Assembly (NCBI GenBank): GCA_017476605.1
Contig: JAFUZM010000255.1
Span: forward strand, 1 to 46,948
DNA from: Clostridia bacterium
Lineage (GTDB): Bacteria; Bacillota; Clostridia; Christensenellales; Aristaeellaceae
DNA: 46,948 nt
Reading direction: 5' to 3'
In this document: one piece after another, positions 1 through 9,517 of the stretch
Position numbering within the stretch: position 1 is the stretch's first letter
Layout: each line of letters starts with the position of its first letter
The notes under the pieces: generated by a model
Seen by the model: only the letters and a program-made list of their open reading frames with translations
What the model was told of the DNA's origin: nothing
Database searches by the model: none
Translations under genes and position numbers: made by a program

Positions 1-698
1 CAAAAAAGTTATAAAAACCGAATATTTGAGTTTTTATTCCCATTTCCGTTAACTTTTCAGTTAAATTGTAGATTCAAATAATCTGCGCAAAACGGTTCAA
101 AAAATTAGCAGTTCTTCAGATGGTATCATTACCACACTGAATACCTGCGCATATATGGTTGCGTGGCGGTGCTTTTTCCAATGGGCTCCCGATTCACCGT
201 GCAGAGTATAAGATATCTGAGTTTGGAAATGGACCACAGGGTGATGGAAGTCAAATCATTTATGTAACCAGATCCATGGTATGCGCATCCGAGGATTGGT
301 TTGACGGGGGAGATGAAGTCCATCATTATGCGATGCACAGACAGGACAGGAACAGCTGTTCGGACTTCATAAATGATGATGCAGACTGCCTCCGTCTCCT
401 TTTCAGTGTGGACATGCTCACAGATGGAGTGCTCTCAATGATCATGATGGCGTTATTATGATACGGCCAACAGAGTGTCACATAAAGTGTATTGACCATG
501 AAAAAAGGCGGTTTGTCCAAAAGAATCACAAGGTATCCCGGATATCATCGGTGGAAGGATGATTTTCAAGACAAACTTTTCATAATCTTTCACAAAAAAA
601 CGGGAATTCTTTTTTCTAGGTCTGGATTTATTTGACATGATCATGTATAATATTCTATCGTTTGGAGGTCGTGCACGACGCTTAGAAAGGATGATAGC
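1..698. other. Leading region without a recognisable gene
   Basis: Nothing in the first ~600 bases translates into a protein family I recognise. Open frames of up to about 100 codons exist on both strands, but they lack convincing ribosome binding sites and show no coding pattern. The last ~70 bases are the upstream region of the regulator gene at 699 and contain a TTGACA-like -35 box. The stretch could hold the decayed end of a neighbouring gene, but I cannot support that. Confidence 0.5.
632..661 (+). promoter_or_regulatory. Possible promoter of the CdaR-type regulator gene
   Basis: A TTGACA hexamer at 632-637 is followed, after 18 bases, by TATCGT at 656-661. A better -10 (TATAAT, 646-651) is too close to pair with that -35. 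The palindrome CATGATCATG overlaps the end of the -35 box at 636-645 and could be an operator, perhaps for self-regulation. The start is about 38 bases downstream, with AAAGGA as ribosome binding site. Confidence 0.3.
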
Positions 699-1775
699 AT
701 GGTACCTGAAAAGAGATTTTTGAATCAGATAGAGCAGGCGTTCTCGCACTTGATTACACAAAAGATTTATCTCCTTGATGTCGAGGGGACCGTTCTTTTG
801 CCCTCCGAGGAGGAAGGAAAGAAGATTACACTTCCTGAGTTCATTGACCCGGGAATGTCTGTTTCTTATGATAATAAGACGTTTTTAAAAGTTGGCATTA
901 CGCCTGAACTGATCTTATGCATCTTTGACAGAGGGGCAGAGGCGCACAACTACATCATCCTGGCCGGAGAAATGATCCGGTATATGGGAAGAGGTGAAGC
1001 GCCGATTCAAAGCCGCTATGATGTCTATCGCCGGGTACTGCGCGAAGAACTTACGGGTTCGGAGCTGGAAGCGCTGGCGCATGAGCATCAGATTGACATG
1101 CATCTTGAACGCTCTGTCATGACGATCCAGATTCTGCAGACGGAGCAGGAGACGGCATTTAATATGCTGGATTCCATTATCCCGAGAATCAATACGGATC
1201 TTCTGGTTGAGATGGACCGGCATACAGTCGTTATCCTGAAGAGCATGGAGAACATTGACAGTGTGGATGAGCTCTACCAGTTGGCAGAAGCGATTGAACA
1301 GACCCTTCTTGATGAGGATGGCAAGAGCTGTGTAATCGGCATTGGAGAACCCAAGAAGACCATTCAGGAGATTGGCGAGAGCTATCGGGAGTCCCGCAGA
1401 GCGGTAGAGGTCGGACGGATTTTCTTACCGGATCAGCATATTTATTTATATCGTGGTTTGGTTCTTGAGCGTTTCTTAATGGATATTCCAAGAGAAATGG
1501 GTGTCAGATATCATAATATTCTCTTTAACAGACGCACGACTCGCCTGTTTAATGAGGAAATGCTGCATACAATCGAAATGTTCTTTGCAAAGGATCTTAA
1601 CCTGTCGGATACCGCAAGACAGCTGTACATTCATCGGAATACCCTTGTGTATCGTCTTGATAAGGTCCAGCGGCAGACCGGTCTTGATCTTAGAAAATTC
1701 GATGATGCAGTCACCTTTAAGATGATGATGCTTTTGGGAAAGAGCGGACAGGATAAGCCTCGCCCGGTGTATTGA
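699..1775 (+). CDS. CdaR/PucR-type transcriptional regulator
   Basis: This 358-residue protein has the layout of sugar-diacid (CdaR) and purine-catabolism (PucR) regulators. A variable N-terminal ligand region covers about residues 1-130 and a GGDEF-like middle domain about 135-270. The C-terminal helix-turn-helix is of the PucR type (about 285-345; look for LNLSDTARQLYIHRNTLVYRL), so it is a cytoplasmic DNA-binding protein. AAAGGA stands 7 bases before the ATG, and a strong hairpin terminator follows the stop, so it is probably monocistronic. The ligand is unknown: nothing for diacid or purine use lies next to it, and the following exported protease and glycan genes have their own layout. 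Family assignment is firm; the regulon is not visible. Confidence 0.85.
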   Translation: MVPEKRFLNQIEQAFSHLITQKIYLLDVEGTVLLPSEEEGKKITLPEFIDPGMSVSYDNKTFLKVGITPELILCIFDRGAEAHNYIILAGEMIRYMGRGEAPIQSRYDVYRRVLREELTGSELEALAHEHQIDMHLERSVMTIQILQTEQETAFNMLDSIIPRINTDLLVEMDRHTVVILKSMENIDSVDELYQLAEAIEQTLLDEDGKSCVIGIGEPKKTIQEIGESYRESRRAVEVGRIFLPDQHIYLYRGLVLERFLMDIPREMGVRYHNILFNRRTTRLFNEEMLHTIEMFFAKDLNLSDTARQLYIHRNTLVYRLDKVQRQTGLDLRKFDDAVTFKMMMLLGKSGQDKPRPVY

Positions 1776-1791
1776 GGAAAAAGAAACGTGT

Positions 1792-1814
1792 ACCGGCCTA
1801 TGGCCGGTTTTTTT
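1792..1814 (+). terminator. Rho-independent terminator after the CdaR-type gene
   Basis: A perfect 7-bp stem (ACCGGCC/GGCCGGT) with the loop TAT is followed by a run of seven T. It ends the regulator transcript and separates it from the protease-glycan run that starts about 40 bases further on. Confidence 0.9.
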
Positions 1815-1854
1815 ATGAATCCAATTGAAAGCAGATGGAAAAGGAGAATTCACT

Positions 1855-3099
1855 GTGAGACGTACAATATGTCTGTTGCTGTTCGTTGTGTTTTCATGCC
1901 TGGCGGTTGCCGGTGGTGCCGTAAACCTGCCCTTTGTGCGTGAAAAGGATGAGGATACGGTCACAATTACAAGAGAAGAGTATGAGCGCTATCAGCAGTT
2001 TGCAAAGCTCGATATTCTCCTGCAGCTTGTCGATATGTATTATTATGATGAGGCGGATGTTGAGAAGATGCTCGAGGGAGCGGCCTCTGGACTGATGTAT
2101 GGCATTGGCGATGTATACAGTACCTACTATACAAAGGAGCAGATGGACCAGATCAATGAGGAAACCGTCGGAGAATATGCCGGTATCGGCTGTCAGCTTC
2201 TGGCAGATTCAGAGGACAAACTCATTACGGTCACTCGTGTGTTCAAGGGAAGCCCGGCGGAGAAGGCAGGCATCTGGCCAGGCGATAAGATTGTCTATGT
2301 AGATGATGTCTACTATACGGCATACGAAATGGATGAAGCCGTTGCTGTCATGCGCGGAACACCGGGCGAGCCTGTTAAGGTAACGGTATTGCGCAACAAT
2401 GAAACCATTGATTTTGATCTCAATCGCGAGATTGTCAACATCAATTATGTGGAATATGAAATTCTGCCTGAGAATATCGGGTACGTCATTTTGTATGATT
2501 TCTACGGCGATGGTGCGGAGGGCGTAAAGGAAGCGCTTCAGTACTTTGATGAGCAGGGCGTTGCCGGTGTCATTTTGGATCTTCGCAATAACGGCGGCGG
2601 ACTTGTTAATCTTGCAGTGGATATTGCGGACCTGCTGCTGCCTGAAGGCGTCGTTGTTTCTACCAGAGACAAATACGACAATGTCGAAGAGGAAACGATC
2701 GACAACGACTATTACGACTTCCCGCTGGTCGTTCTTGTCAATGAGTATTCCGCAAGTGCATCCGAGATTCTTTCCGGAGCAATTCGGGACTATCATGCGG
2801 GAACGCTCATCGGAACGACCACCTATGGAAAGGGCGTTGTGCAGGCAGAACTTCAGTTTACGGATGGTACCGGAATGAAGGTGACCATGGCCCGGTATTT
2901 CACCCCCAGCGGAGAATGCATTGATAAGGTGGGCATTACACCGGATATCGAAGTGGAGCTGAATCCGGAAATTGTGACCCGTTATGGCTATAACAATATT
3001 TCTCACGAGGATGACAATCAGCTGCAGTGTGCGATCCGTGTTCTTACGGGGAATGCAACACCTGGCGAAGCAGATAAGATTGTCGTTCGTGAGCAATAA
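1855..3099 (+). CDS. Exported S41 C-terminal processing peptidase
   Basis: This is a Ctp-type serine protease that cleaves near the C-terminus of extracytoplasmic substrates. The start is taken as GTG at 1855, because AAGGAG lies just upstream; the longer frame from a TTG at 1825 has no such site. From that GTG the protein has 414 residues and begins with a short basic stretch and a hydrophobic segment (about 3-22), a signal peptide or membrane anchor. A PDZ domain (about 85-175, with GSPAEKAGIWPGDKI) precedes the S41 domain. The Ser nucleophile is in EYSASASEIL and the general-base Lys in TTYGKGVVQ, so the Ser-Lys dyad is intact. Only ~55 bases and no terminator separate it from the first glycosyltransferase, which suggests cotranscription. 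The substrate is unknown. Confidence 0.9.
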   Translation: MRRTICLLLFVVFSCLAVAGGAVNLPFVREKDEDTVTITREEYERYQQFAKLDILLQLVDMYYYDEADVEKMLEGAASGLMYGIGDVYSTYYTKEQMDQINEETVGEYAGIGCQLLADSEDKLITVTRVFKGSPAEKAGIWPGDKIVYVDDVYYTAYEMDEAVAVMRGTPGEPVKVTVLRNNETIDFDLNREIVNINYVEYEILPENIGYVILYDFYGDGAEGVKEALQYFDEQGVAGVILDLRNNGGGLVNLAVDIADLLLPEGVVVSTRDKYDNVEEETIDNDYYDFPLVVLVNEYSASASEILSGAIRDYHAGTLIGTTTYGKGVVQAELQFTDGTGMKVTMARYFTPSGECIDKVGITPDIEVELNPEIVTRYGYNNISHEDDNQLQCAIRVLTGNATPGEADKIVVREQ

Positions 3100-3154
3100 T
3101 CAAATCATGTTCCGATATCAAACGATCTGATCTGATTTATTGGAGGAGACTGGC

Positions 3155-4195
3155 ATGTGCATGATTACGGTAATTGTTCCTGTTTATCAGGTGGAACAAT
3201 ACTTGGGAGCATGCATTGACAGTCTCCTTATTCAGTCTTTGAGGGACTATGAGTGCATCTTTGTGGATGATGGAACAATGGACAGCTCCTGCGAGATCAT
3301 TGAAAAGATGGTAGGCGGGGACGCCCGTTTTCGTCTCATTCACAAGAAAAACGGAGGACTGTCCTCGGCGCGAAATGCAGGCCTTGAGATTGCAAACGGG
3401 AAGTACGTGGCGTTTCTGGATTCAGATGATACCGCACATCCTGACTGGCTCAGGGATACGGTAGAATGTGCAGAGGCACATTCATCGGATATGGTTCTCT
3501 ATAATTACTGTAAGGTAGAGAAAGGCGTTGTATATGATCCGTTTCTTCCGATCCAAGATGAAGAAATCGACATTGGTCAGATGGGGCTTCCTAATTATTT
3601 CTATCATTACTGGATGCCGTACCGTCATGGACAGGAGGCCTGGAGTCGCATCTATCGCCGCGATCTGATTGAAGATCACCACATTCGCTTTCAGCCAAAT
3701 GATCGGATCTTTGCAGAGGACACCCTGTTTTCTGCAATGGCGATGATGCATGCGCATCATATCTCTGCATTGGGGAAAGCCTATATCTATTATCTGCAGC
3801 GCGGGGACTCACTTATGGGAAAGCCAAAGCCGAGACTGGCAAAGCGCCTGATGCAGTTGTCCGTGGACCTGTGGGAATACGCAGAAAAGACTGGGCATGG
3901 AAAGGAACTGCAAAACGTATTGCCGGTTCTCTGCTATGATAAACTGATCTGTAAAGGGATCCGCTTCGATCCCTCGTTATCAGACGTGCTGGATGCCATG
4001 GCGTACTTTGCAGGGAATGAGACCATGAAAACGCTCCTCAGAAGGCTTGAAAGCCCAGCACCACTGCTCCTGTATACGATGAAGACAGGGCAGGGGTTTC
4101 GGACCCAGATTCGAGGACGGCTGTTTGCCTCGAATTGGCTGAGAGGGAAATACAAAGCGGCTGCGGATCTGGTTGAAGGGAAAATCGGCGTATGA
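3155..4195 (+). CDS. Family 2 glycosyltransferase (first of four)
   Basis: This is a GT-A fold glycosyltransferase that should move a sugar from an NDP-sugar onto a growing glycan at the cytoplasmic face. ATG 3155 is chosen because GGAGGA sits 7 bases upstream; the frame stays open a little further, to a TTG inside that site. The 346 residues begin with the usual MITVIVPVYQ strand, then FVDDG in the nucleotide-binding region, GGLSSARNAG, and the metal-binding DxD as LDSDD. The C-terminal half is variable and carries no long membrane helix. The stop overlaps the next gene by ATGA, so translation is probably coupled. Donor and acceptor sugars cannot be read from sequence. Confidence 0.9.
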   Translation: MCMITVIVPVYQVEQYLGACIDSLLIQSLRDYECIFVDDGTMDSSCEIIEKMVGGDARFRLIHKKNGGLSSARNAGLEIANGKYVAFLDSDDTAHPDWLRDTVECAEAHSSDMVLYNYCKVEKGVVYDPFLPIQDEEIDIGQMGLPNYFYHYWMPYRHGQEAWSRIYRRDLIEDHHIRFQPNDRIFAEDTLFSAMAMMHAHHISALGKAYIYYLQRGDSLMGKPKPRLAKRLMQLSVDLWEYAEKTGHGKELQNVLPVLCYDKLICKGIRFDPSLSDVLDAMAYFAGNETMKTLLRRLESPAPLLLYTMKTGQGFRTQIRGRLFASNWLRGKYKAAADLVEGKIGV

Positions 4196-5259
4196 ACATC
4201 AGTGTGATCATGCCATGCCGAAACGGAGAACGATATCTCGCTGCAGCCATTGAATCGGTGGTATCTCAGTCCATTGACGGCCTCGAACTGATCCTGATCA
4301 ATGATGCTTCCACGGATTCAACCCGTGAGATTATGGAGCATTTTGCCGAAACCTATCCGTGGATCAGGGTACTTGACGGAAAGGGACAGGGTGTATCAGC
4401 TGCAAGAAATGCGGGTCTGGATGTCGCCAGCGGCGAGTGGATCTTTTTCATGGATGCAGATGACATCCTGCCGGAAAATGCGCTCCGGTCCCTGCTTGAG
4501 GAGACAGATACAGATGCGGAGATCATCATTGGAGCCCATGCGACTTTTGATGAAAACGGCAGTGTTCCTGTATGGCCGGATTCAGACTGGCCAAAACTGA
4601 CCGGAGCGGAGAAAAAACGAAAGATGCTGCTCAGACTCATCGAAGGGGATGAAGTACTGAACATCATGTGCAATAAGCTGCATCGACGGACACATTTGAG
4701 TGAATATGGAATCCGCTTAAAGGAAAACCTTCGTCTGGCAGAGGATAACCTGTTTAATCTTGAAGCCGTTCTGACGGCAAAAGAATGCAGGTACAGGCAT
4801 CAGATTACCTATCTCTATCGGATGCACGCGGCATCAACCATGGGGAAGGTCACAGGATCCACCTTTGATCAGCACAGGGATTGGCTGATTGCCTTAAAAG
4901 AGGTTCTCATCAGGTATGATGTGTTCGCGGACTATTACAGTGCGTATGTAGATTCTGTTGTGCTGCGTCTTTACAAGGATGGAGGAATTCCGGAGGTGCT
5001 GCGCTCCTTTGAATCAAAGGCAAAGCAGCTTGTTCTTGCGCCCGAGGAACAAATTGAGAAAATGTCCGGCAAGGATCAAAAACTCGCAAGGCGTATTCGC
5101 AGCGGCGCATTTCTCAAAACCTATGTATTTCGCGCATCGGCTCAGATTGCACAGCGCAAATGGAATGAATTCATGTTTTCCATGCGGAAAAACAGAGAAA
5201 GAGAAGCATTGATTAATGAATCCACAGGAGACAATCAGCGTCATCATCCCGTGCTATAA
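4192..5259 (+). CDS. Family 2 glycosyltransferase (second of four)
   Basis: This 355-residue GT2 enzyme shows the fold markers ISVIMPCRNG at the N-terminus, LINDAST in the nucleotide-binding region, GVSAARNAGLDVA, and a DxD motif as MDADD. A paralogue of the genes on either side, it is clearly diverged in its C-terminal acceptor half, so it likely adds a different residue or linkage. It starts on the ATG that overlaps the previous stop. Its last 44 bases overlap the next gene in another frame, which is unusual in extent but consistent with a compact coupled operon. Confidence 0.9.
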   Translation: MNISVIMPCRNGERYLAAAIESVVSQSIDGLELILINDASTDSTREIMEHFAETYPWIRVLDGKGQGVSAARNAGLDVASGEWIFFMDADDILPENALRSLLEETDTDAEIIIGAHATFDENGSVPVWPDSDWPKLTGAEKKRKMLLRLIEGDEVLNIMCNKLHRRTHLSEYGIRLKENLRLAEDNLFNLEAVLTAKECRYRHQITYLYRMHAASTMGKVTGSTFDQHRDWLIALKEVLIRYDVFADYYSAYVDSVVLRLYKDGGIPEVLRSFESKAKQLVLAPEEQIEKMSGKDQKLARRIRSGAFLKTYVFRASAQIAQRKWNEFMFSMRKNREREALINESTGDNQRHHPVL

Positions 5260-6142
5260 AGCGGAAAAGACGATTGAACGGGCGATAGACAGCATCATGT
5301 CACAGCAGTATCCCTGCTATGAGATCATTGCTGTGGATGATGGATCACCGGACCAGACAGGAACCGTTCTGGATGAACTGGCAAATAGCTGTCCGGTCCT
5401 GCAGGTCATTCATCAAAAAAACGGAGGCGTATCGTCGGCAAGAAATGCAGGTATTCGCAGGGCATCAGGCAAATGGATGTTTTTTCTTGATTGCGATGAT
5501 TTTATTACGCCGGATGCATTTTCAAAGCTGATTGAAATCTCTGATCATGCGGATATTTGCTGCGGTGCCTATGAAATTGTTACGGATGACGGTCACAGGG
5601 AAAAGCATACCTGTGCCTCCGGGGATCGCCAGACAATATATGAAAGTCTCATTCGCGGAGACAGTGCACTTAACAGTATGTGTGCACGCCTATACAGAAC
5701 AGAGATGATTCAGTCAAAACATCTGCTTGTTCCTGAGGGGATCGCCATTGGGGAGGATGTTCTGTTTAACCTTGAGGCCTTCAGCGCTGCAAGCCACTGG
5801 GAGATGATGGATGACAGTATTTATCAGTATAATCTTGGTGGCAATTCTGCGATGATGAACGCAGAGAAGCGCTTTTTTGACTCCAATCAGGCGATGATTC
5901 GGGGAATCCTTGACTTTACCCGTCGAAATCATCTGGAAACGCAGCTGTTTCGTGCGGTCCTGGATATCTACCTGCGTGCATTGCGAAGGGATTATGGGAA
6001 AGCAGGCGCAGCGATTCGGTTCACATCTCAGATGGTTAAGGAAATCAGCCAGGGAGTAAAGCGTGAACAGCTGCCAGGGAAACAGAAATTGTATTTGGAT
6101 GCAATTCGTATTTGTCCTGCTGCCAGTGTTCTTATCCCATGA
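5216..6142 (+). CDS. Family 2 glycosyltransferase (third of four)
   Basis: This GT2 enzyme of 308 residues is the shortest of the four. It has ISVIIPCYKAEKTI at the N-terminus, AVDDGSPDQTG, GGVSSARNAGIRRA and the metal site as LDCDD; the Cys in that DxD region is a small oddity. The start at 5216 lies inside the end of the preceding gene (44-base overlap). No later Met precedes the conserved first strand, so the overlap appears real. Like its neighbours it should be a cytoplasmic, membrane-associated enzyme of surface-glycan assembly; the specific sugar is unknown. Confidence 0.88.
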   Translation: MNPQETISVIIPCYKAEKTIERAIDSIMSQQYPCYEIIAVDDGSPDQTGTVLDELANSCPVLQVIHQKNGGVSSARNAGIRRASGKWMFFLDCDDFITPDAFSKLIEISDHADICCGAYEIVTDDGHREKHTCASGDRQTIYESLIRGDSALNSMCARLYRTEMIQSKHLLVPEGIAIGEDVLFNLEAFSAASHWEMMDDSIYQYNLGGNSAMMNAEKRFFDSNQAMIRGILDFTRRNHLETQLFRAVLDIYLRALRRDYGKAGAAIRFTSQMVKEISQGVKREQLPGKQKLYLDAIRICPAASVLIP

Positions 6143-6178
6143 TCTGGCAGCCATCAATCATAGTTAGCGGTGAAATAA

Positions 6179-7162
6179 ATGGCATTAACACCTGATATCA
6201 GTATTATCGTTCCTTGTTATAATGAGGAACGATATCTTAAAACCTGCCTGGAAAGCCTGGCAGCTCAAAAAATGCCGTCAATTGAAATGATCTTCATTGA
6301 TGATGGTTCAACAGATGGAACGGGGGCAATACTGGACCAATTTGCGCTAAGAGAAGCAAGAGCGACGGTTGTCCATGTTCCCAATGAAGGCGTTTCTGCG
6401 GCACGGAATCGCGGCATACAGATGAGCACCGGAAAGTACATTGCTTTTGTGGATGCAGATGATGCTCTTGAGGGAAACGCACTTTCCATCCTGTATCGTA
6501 CAGCCATTCGCTCAGAAGCGCAGATTGTGTCCGCGAACCATACGCTCTTTGACATTGAACGCGGAAACCGGGTTCCGATTGAAATTGAGCCTGTCGTCCA
6601 GCAGCCGATGGAAATTGTGCGTGAGATCATTCATATGCATCGGATCTACAACAATATCTGGAACAAGCTGTATGATCGGGAACTGTTTACAGATGGCCCG
6701 CGCCTCGATGAACGTGTGCGAATTGGCGAGGACGCCCTGCTGAACCTTCAATTGTATCTTCATGCCAAAACAGTGACCCACGTGAATGAACGGACCTACG
6801 TATACCGGATTCACAGTGGAAGTGCCATGTCAAACATTGAAAACTACACAGAGGCACACATGCCCATGCTGAAAAGCATGGAAGAAATTCTTCTTTCGGA
6901 ATCGGTCAAGGAACTGTACTTCCGGGATTTCCTGCAGAGTGCAGTCTGGATTGATGAGAAAGAGCATGGAATACGTGATACAATGAGTCGGTTTAACGAA
7001 TCCATTCGCTCGCTTGTCCTGCATGGAATCAGGAAAGAGAAGATTCCTGTGCGGGATAGGCGTCTTTACCGAATCATTGAAGCAGGACTGTTTCCTGTCT
7101 TTTACAAGTGTATTCGAGCAGGGGAGAAGATCACCGGGAAACGATGGGGGATTCGTCGATGA
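6179..7162 (+). CDS. Family 2 glycosyltransferase (fourth of four)
   Basis: This 327-residue GT2 enzyme carries ISIIVPCYNEERYL, FIDDGSTDGTG, GVSAARNRGIQMS and the DxD motif as VDADD. A 36-base gap separates it from the third transferase, the only such gap in the cluster, and the ribosome binding site is weak (GGTGAAAT). Its stop overlaps the ATG of the pyruvyl transferase gene (ATGA). All four transferases share the same domain plan but differ strongly after about residue 120, as expected for enzymes that build successive bonds of one repeat unit. Confidence 0.9.
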   Translation: MALTPDISIIVPCYNEERYLKTCLESLAAQKMPSIEMIFIDDGSTDGTGAILDQFALREARATVVHVPNEGVSAARNRGIQMSTGKYIAFVDADDALEGNALSILYRTAIRSEAQIVSANHTLFDIERGNRVPIEIEPVVQQPMEIVREIIHMHRIYNNIWNKLYDRELFTDGPRLDERVRIGEDALLNLQLYLHAKTVTHVNERTYVYRIHSGSAMSNIENYTEAHMPMLKSMEEILLSESVKELYFRDFLQSAVWIDEKEHGIRDTMSRFNESIRSLVLHGIRKEKIPVRDRRLYRIIEAGLFPVFYKCIRAGEKITGKRWGIRR

Positions 7163-8325
7163 ATCAGATGATGCTGTATAATCATTCGGGGTTTGAGAAT
7201 CGAGGATGTGAGGCGATTGTTGTCTCAACGTCTGAGATGTTTGCGAAAAGCGGACAGTCGATCCTGCTTTGCTCGGACACACCGGAATTTGACCGTGGGA
7301 AAACGGATGAAAACATTGCAAAGGTCATTTCATCTACGATTTCTCCCTATAGCGTAGATCGCATCATTAATTCAATTGGCTTTCGACTTGGAATGTCAAG
7401 AGAATCTGAAGTTGCCAGAAAATATGCGCCGGTCATCCGCGGCGGAAAGAGAAAGCTATGTCTGTCCGTCGGGGGTGATACCTATTGCTACGGGTATCAG
7501 GAGCATATGCAGGTCATCAACGCACGCTTAAAGGCAGCTGGTTCCACTCTGGTTCTGTGGGGCTGCTCCATGGACGAGGGAAAGATCGAGGATCAGGTAC
7601 TGAGGGATCTTAAAGCCTATGATCTGATCGTTCCAAGAGAATCACTGACGGCAGGGGTCCTGAGTCAGGCCGGTCTTCCGGTTAAGCAGTGGATTGATCC
7701 TGCCTTCTATTTGCGTTCGCAGCCGGTTCAACTTCCGAAGCAGTGGCAGGAGGGAAAGACGATCGGGATCAATATCAGTCCACTGGTCCTAAAAAAATCC
7801 GGAAATGAACAGCAGGTTTTTGACTGCGTGAAGGCCCTGATTCTTTGGATCATGGAACATACCGAGTATTCCGTCGCTCTGATCCCGCATGTGATGTGGG
7901 CCCATGATAACGATCTCGATGTGCTGAATCGGCTGAGCGATGCGATATCCGAATGGAATGAACGTGTTTTCCCTGTGCCGGATTCTCTCTCAGCCATGCA
8001 GTATAAGTTTTTGGTATCAAAATGTGTAGCGCTGATCACAGCCAGAACCCATCTGTCAATCGCTGCATATTCGCAGAGTATCCCGGTTCTTGTCATTGGG
8101 TATTCCATGAAAGCACGGGGGATCGCACGGGATATTTACGGGAATGAAGAGGGACATTTAATCCCGGTTCAACGCTTAAAGAGCGAAACAGAATTAATAG
8201 GACAGTGTGAACAGCTCCTTTCGCGCCTGAGGGATGAAAAGACATTCCTTCAGAATCGAATGAAGACATACATGGAAGGGAAAACGGACATTATCGAAAC
8301 GATTCTCAAGCTTCCGGAGGGGTAA
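7159..8325 (+). CDS. Polysaccharide pyruvyl transferase family protein
   Basis: Members of this family (CsaB/WcaK type) add ketal-linked pyruvate from phosphoenolpyruvate to sugars of surface polysaccharides, or act as related GT-B-like glycan enzymes. The ATG at 7159 overlaps the previous stop and begins MNQMMLYNHSGFENRGCEA, where the family's N-terminal N-x-G-(C)-E segment is visible. The open frame reaches back to 7108, but that part lies inside the previous gene. The 388-residue protein also has SVGGDTYCYG, ARESLTAG-like (PRESLTAG) and the C-terminal TARTHLSIAAYSQSIPVL segment typical of the family. It sits between glycosyltransferases and an FrhB-type gene, a combination frequent in exopolysaccharide loci. 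Confidence 0.85.
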   Translation: MNQMMLYNHSGFENRGCEAIVVSTSEMFAKSGQSILLCSDTPEFDRGKTDENIAKVISSTISPYSVDRIINSIGFRLGMSRESEVARKYAPVIRGGKRKLCLSVGGDTYCYGYQEHMQVINARLKAAGSTLVLWGCSMDEGKIEDQVLRDLKAYDLIVPRESLTAGVLSQAGLPVKQWIDPAFYLRSQPVQLPKQWQEGKTIGINISPLVLKKSGNEQQVFDCVKALILWIMEHTEYSVALIPHVMWAHDNDLDVLNRLSDAISEWNERVFPVPDSLSAMQYKFLVSKCVALITARTHLSIAAYSQSIPVLVIGYSMKARGIARDIYGNEEGHLIPVQRLKSETELIGQCEQLLSRLRDEKTFLQNRMKTYMEGKTDIIETILKLPEG

Positions 8326-8326
8326 T

Positions 8327-9517
8327 ATGAGGACGACAGTTCAGATGGATAAAACATGCTGTACGGGCTGTGGTGCTTGTATCAGTGTTTGCCCAAAGCA
8401 GGCAATTCAGATGAAGATGGATGATGAGGGCTTTTATTATCCATCGGTCAATGAAAACTGCATCGGGTGTAATCGGTGCGAAAACATCTGCCCGACAGGA
8501 AAACTGAGCTCGCATGCCATTCTTTCTGTGCTTGGTGGATGGAATGAGTAGGCGGAAGTTCGCGAGAAATCCTCTTCAGGCGGAATCTTTTCAAGTCTTG
8601 CAGAAAAGACCATAAAAAATGGGGGAATTGTTTTCGGTGCTGTCATGAATGAGCGGAATCTTCCGGAGCACATCGGGGTATTTGATCGGCAGCAGATCAA
8701 GGATATGCAAGGATCAAAGTATGTCCAGAGCTATAGTGCCGATGCTTTATTTCATGCGGCGGATCTTGTGAAAAAAGGAATCCCGGTCCTGTTTTCCGGC
8801 ACACCTTGTCAGATTGCAGGACTCGATGCGCTGCTTGCGGGCCATCCGGATAATTTAATAACCGTTGATTTTGTCTGTCATGGAGCACCGTCTCCCGGTG
8901 TCTTTTCCTCCTATCTGACGGAGCTTGGGAAAAATCATGATGGTGTTCCGGTGAAGACCTTCCGTTTCCGGGATAAGCGTTTGGGCTGGAAGAATTTTTC
9001 TACGGTCGCTGTGTTTCAGGATGAACAGGTAGAATCAGGAACGCAAACAACGGATCCGTTTATGCGAGGCTTTTTAAATAATCTGTATCTGCGGCCATCC
9101 TGTCATGCATGTCATGTGCGGGGAACAAATTCCGCAGCGGATATAACCATGGGGGATCTTTGGGGGGCGCAGCAGGTGTATCCGGACAAGGATGATGATC
9201 GTGGTCTGTCTCTTATCCTCGTACATACAGAACGGGGAAGGCGTTTCCTTGATGAATGTGAGTCCCTTAAACTCTTTCCCGTAGATGATCTGAACCTGTT
9301 TAAGCGCTTCAATCCAAGCATCTTTGAACCGGCCACTGCTCATCCAAAGAGGGAGAAGTTTTTTGCCATTTATCATAAAAGAGGATTTGAATCGGCCACA
9401 ATTGCTCGGCTTTTGGCACCTCCAGGGCGTTTTGAGCGAGCGTGCAATCGAATCCGGCATCTTCCGAAAGCGATACTAAGAAGGCTTCCTTTGGGGAAAA
9501 GAGCTGAAGAACAATGA
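8327..9517 (+). pseudogene. FrhB/FdhB-type iron-sulfur protein gene interrupted by an in-frame TAG
   Basis: The gene encodes a coenzyme F420 hydrogenase/dehydrogenase beta-subunit-like protein of the kind found in polysaccharide clusters. Codons 1-74 give a complete two-cluster ferredoxin domain (CTGCGACISVCP and CIGCNRCENICP). A TAG at 8549-8551 then interrupts the frame. Translation continues in the same frame with AEVREKSSSGGIFSS and the whole FrhB N- and C-terminal domains (SKYVQSY, FSGTPCQIAGL, VDFVCHGAPSP, DITMGDLWG) to 9517. As far as I recall the family, the stop falls where intact homologues have an ordinary residue between W-N and the S-S-S-G-G motif, so no other damage is seen. Full length would be 396 codons. 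It may be a recent nonsense mutation, a sequencing error, or read through. A separate start for the second part (ATG 8645) has no good ribosome binding site and would lose the SSSGG segment. Confidence 0.85.

Noticed and set aside
159..461. Open frame of about 100 codons near the left end, plus several minus-strand frames
   Set aside because: No ribosome binding site, no family resemblance and no coding pattern; frames of this size occur by chance here on both strands.
2209..3096. Long minus-strand open frame (about 295 codons) opposite the S41 protease gene
   Set aside because: Shadow of a clearly conserved protease on the plus strand; its translation has no domain and no start signal.
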